Shown here: positions 5,661 through 6,506 of the stretch, one piece after another
Layout of the letters: every line of letters starts with the position of its first letter
How positions within the stretch are numbered: position 1 is the stretch's first letter
Source: CAZABG01 sp964483465
GTDB lineage: Bacteria > Chlamydiota > Chlamydiia > Chlamydiales > Parachlamydiaceae
Assembly: GCA_964483465.1 (NCBI GenBank)
Contig: CAZABG010000108.1
Coordinates: 1 to 6,506, forward strand
DNA length: 6,506 nucleotides
Reading direction: 5' to 3'
Translations under genes and position numbers: made by a program
Notes under the pieces: model-generated
Told to the model about the DNA's origin: nothing
What the model saw: only the letters and a program-made list of their open reading frames with translations
Database searches by the model: none

Positions 5661-6428
5661 TAAAATAAAAAAACCCATCGCCAAAAGCAATAATCCAAAA
5701 TATTTTTTTAGATCGTTAACGGGCAGACGATAAGCCATTTTAGCTCCGATTGGCGCCACCAGAAAAGCGCTTAAACCTATCGTAATCGCTGCGGGAAGGT
5801 AAATATAGCCGACCAAATCTGACGAATCCTCATAATGCGATCCAATGATAAAGAAAGAAATAGTCCCTACTATCGCCATCACAAAACCCACAATTGCCGA
5901 AGTCGATATGGCTTGCGTCATATGCATTCTAAACGAAGTCAAAACAGGCACTGTTATAAAACCTCCGCCTATCCCTAAAATAGTAGACAACATGCCTAAA
6001 GCATAAGAAATCGGCGCTAATACCCAAATAGGCAAATTCGTGTGAAAGTCTACTTGAGGCTGAAAAATAAATTTAAATCCTATGACAAATACGAAAGCAG
6101 CAAAAATCGACTTTAAAACATGTCCAGGTAAATAATTGGCTAAAAACGCGCCGCTAATTGCACCGAGAATTAATCCTGGAGCCAAAATTTTGATGAATCT
6201 CCAATTAATCCCGTTTTGCATGTAATGACTCACAGCAGAAGATGACGACGTAAATATCATAGCGGCAAGGGATGTACCTACGGCCGTTTGATACTTTATA
6301 GATTCCGGGATATCAAGAAATTGAAAAAGGTAGGCAAGAACAGGAACGACTATCAAGCCGCCGCCTATTCCGAAAAGTCCCGATAAAAATCCAACAATCA
6401 TTCCCATGAGGACATAAATGGCATACAT
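5649..6428 (-). CDS. TSUP family (TauE/SafE) membrane carrier
   Basis: This 259-residue inner-membrane protein belongs to the TSUP family (COG0730), whose characterised members move sulfite, sulfoacetate or other small organosulfur anions. The two-fold internal repeat of the family is clear: GLFGIGGGLIVVPVL (17-31) and ILGIGGGFITVPVL (150-163), each at the start of a four-helix half. About eight hydrophobic segments can be counted, near 4-36 (re-entrant or helical), 48-66, 79-98, 104-122, 132-163, 174-196, 206-228 and 241-257. Length is typical, so the gene looks intact. The ATG at 6428 has no clear Shine-Dalgarno; ATG codons at residues 8 and 10 are alternatives but have none either. It stands alone, convergent with the DAHP-synthase-like gene. 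Substrate cannot be assigned from sequence. Confidence 0.88.
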   Translation of the reverse strand: MYAIYVLMGMIVGFLSGLFGIGGGLIVVPVLAYLFQFLDIPESIKYQTAVGTSLAAMIFTSSSSAVSHYMQNGINWRFIKILAPGLILGAISGAFLANYLPGHVLKSIFAAFVFVIGFKFIFQPQVDFHTNLPIWVLAPISYALGMLSTILGIGGGFITVPVLTSFRMHMTQAISTSAIVGFVMAIVGTISFFIIGSHYEDSSDLVGYIYLPAAITIGLSAFLVAPIGAKMAYRLPVNDLKKYFGLLLLAMGFFILLKS

Positions 6429-6436
6429 GAAAGTTA

Positions 6437-6465
6437 TATATGAGGTAACTAGCTTGATAATTCAA
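6437..6465 (-). promoter_or_regulatory. Candidate promoter for the TSUP carrier gene
   Basis: Reading the minus strand, TTGAAT (6465-6460) is followed after 17 bp by CATATA (6442-6437). This would place the transcription start at or within a few bases of the ATG at 6428, implying a leaderless or nearly leaderless message, which agrees with the missing ribosome binding site. The remaining bases to 6506 show no gene I can support. Confidence 0.3.
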
Positions 6466-6506
6466 CCAAAAATCAGAACTTTTTACTATAGAGCCCATAA
6501 GAGAGC

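Noticed and set aside
5661..5690. A-rich stretch after the DAHP-synthase stop as a terminator
   Set aside because: There is no stem before it, it lacks a T-run on the plus strand, and it encodes the FFILL end of the TSUP protein.
6313..6498. 61-codon minus-strand frame at the right edge
   Set aside because: It overlaps the TSUP gene start in another frame and has no ribosome site; its similarity to a membrane segment comes from the shared DNA.

Overview
The window is a moderately AT-rich bacterial chromosome segment carrying six protein genes packed almost without gaps. I see no RNA genes, transposon ends, CRISPR array or phage genes. The taxon cannot be fixed from the sequence. The mix of a secreted sulfatase, a membrane-anchored ABM-fold protein, a TSUP carrier and above all an FCP1/HAD-type protein with eukaryote-like features would fit a Gram-negative, possibly host- or amoeba-associated lineage such as an environmental chlamydia. 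That is a low-confidence guess.

Layout, left to right. Positions 1-1536 (minus) are filled by one uninterrupted reading frame of 512 codons that runs off the left edge. It encodes a large protein with two tandem FCP1/NIF-like HAD phosphatase domains, one with degenerate catalytic motifs and one intact. Its start lies just behind a 7-bp hairpin that covers the ribosome binding site. A 177-bp divergent spacer separates it from a secreted arylsulfatase-type sulfatase (1714-3321, plus). The sulfatase ends inside the 3' end of a convergent gene (3311-4228, minus) for a protein with two ABM-like ferredoxin-fold domains and three membrane helices. That gene follows a guanine-deaminase-type cytidine deaminase-fold enzyme (4233-4715, minus) after 4 bp, so the two form a likely operon. 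A second divergent, very AT-rich spacer (4716-4883) precedes a short class I-beta DAHP-synthase-like aldolase (4884-5660, plus). Its 3' end overlaps a convergent TSUP (TauE/SafE) membrane carrier gene (5649-6428, minus).

How the genes relate. The clearest functional unit is the deaminase plus ABM/membrane protein pair. The aldolase would feed the shikimate pathway but has no shikimate neighbours here. The sulfatase and the TSUP carrier both belong to families linked to sulfur compounds, but they are in separate transcription units and any link is speculative. The most unusual content is the tandem FCP1-like protein at the left edge, with its catalytic/pseudocatalytic domain pair, basic NLS-like patch and masked translation start.
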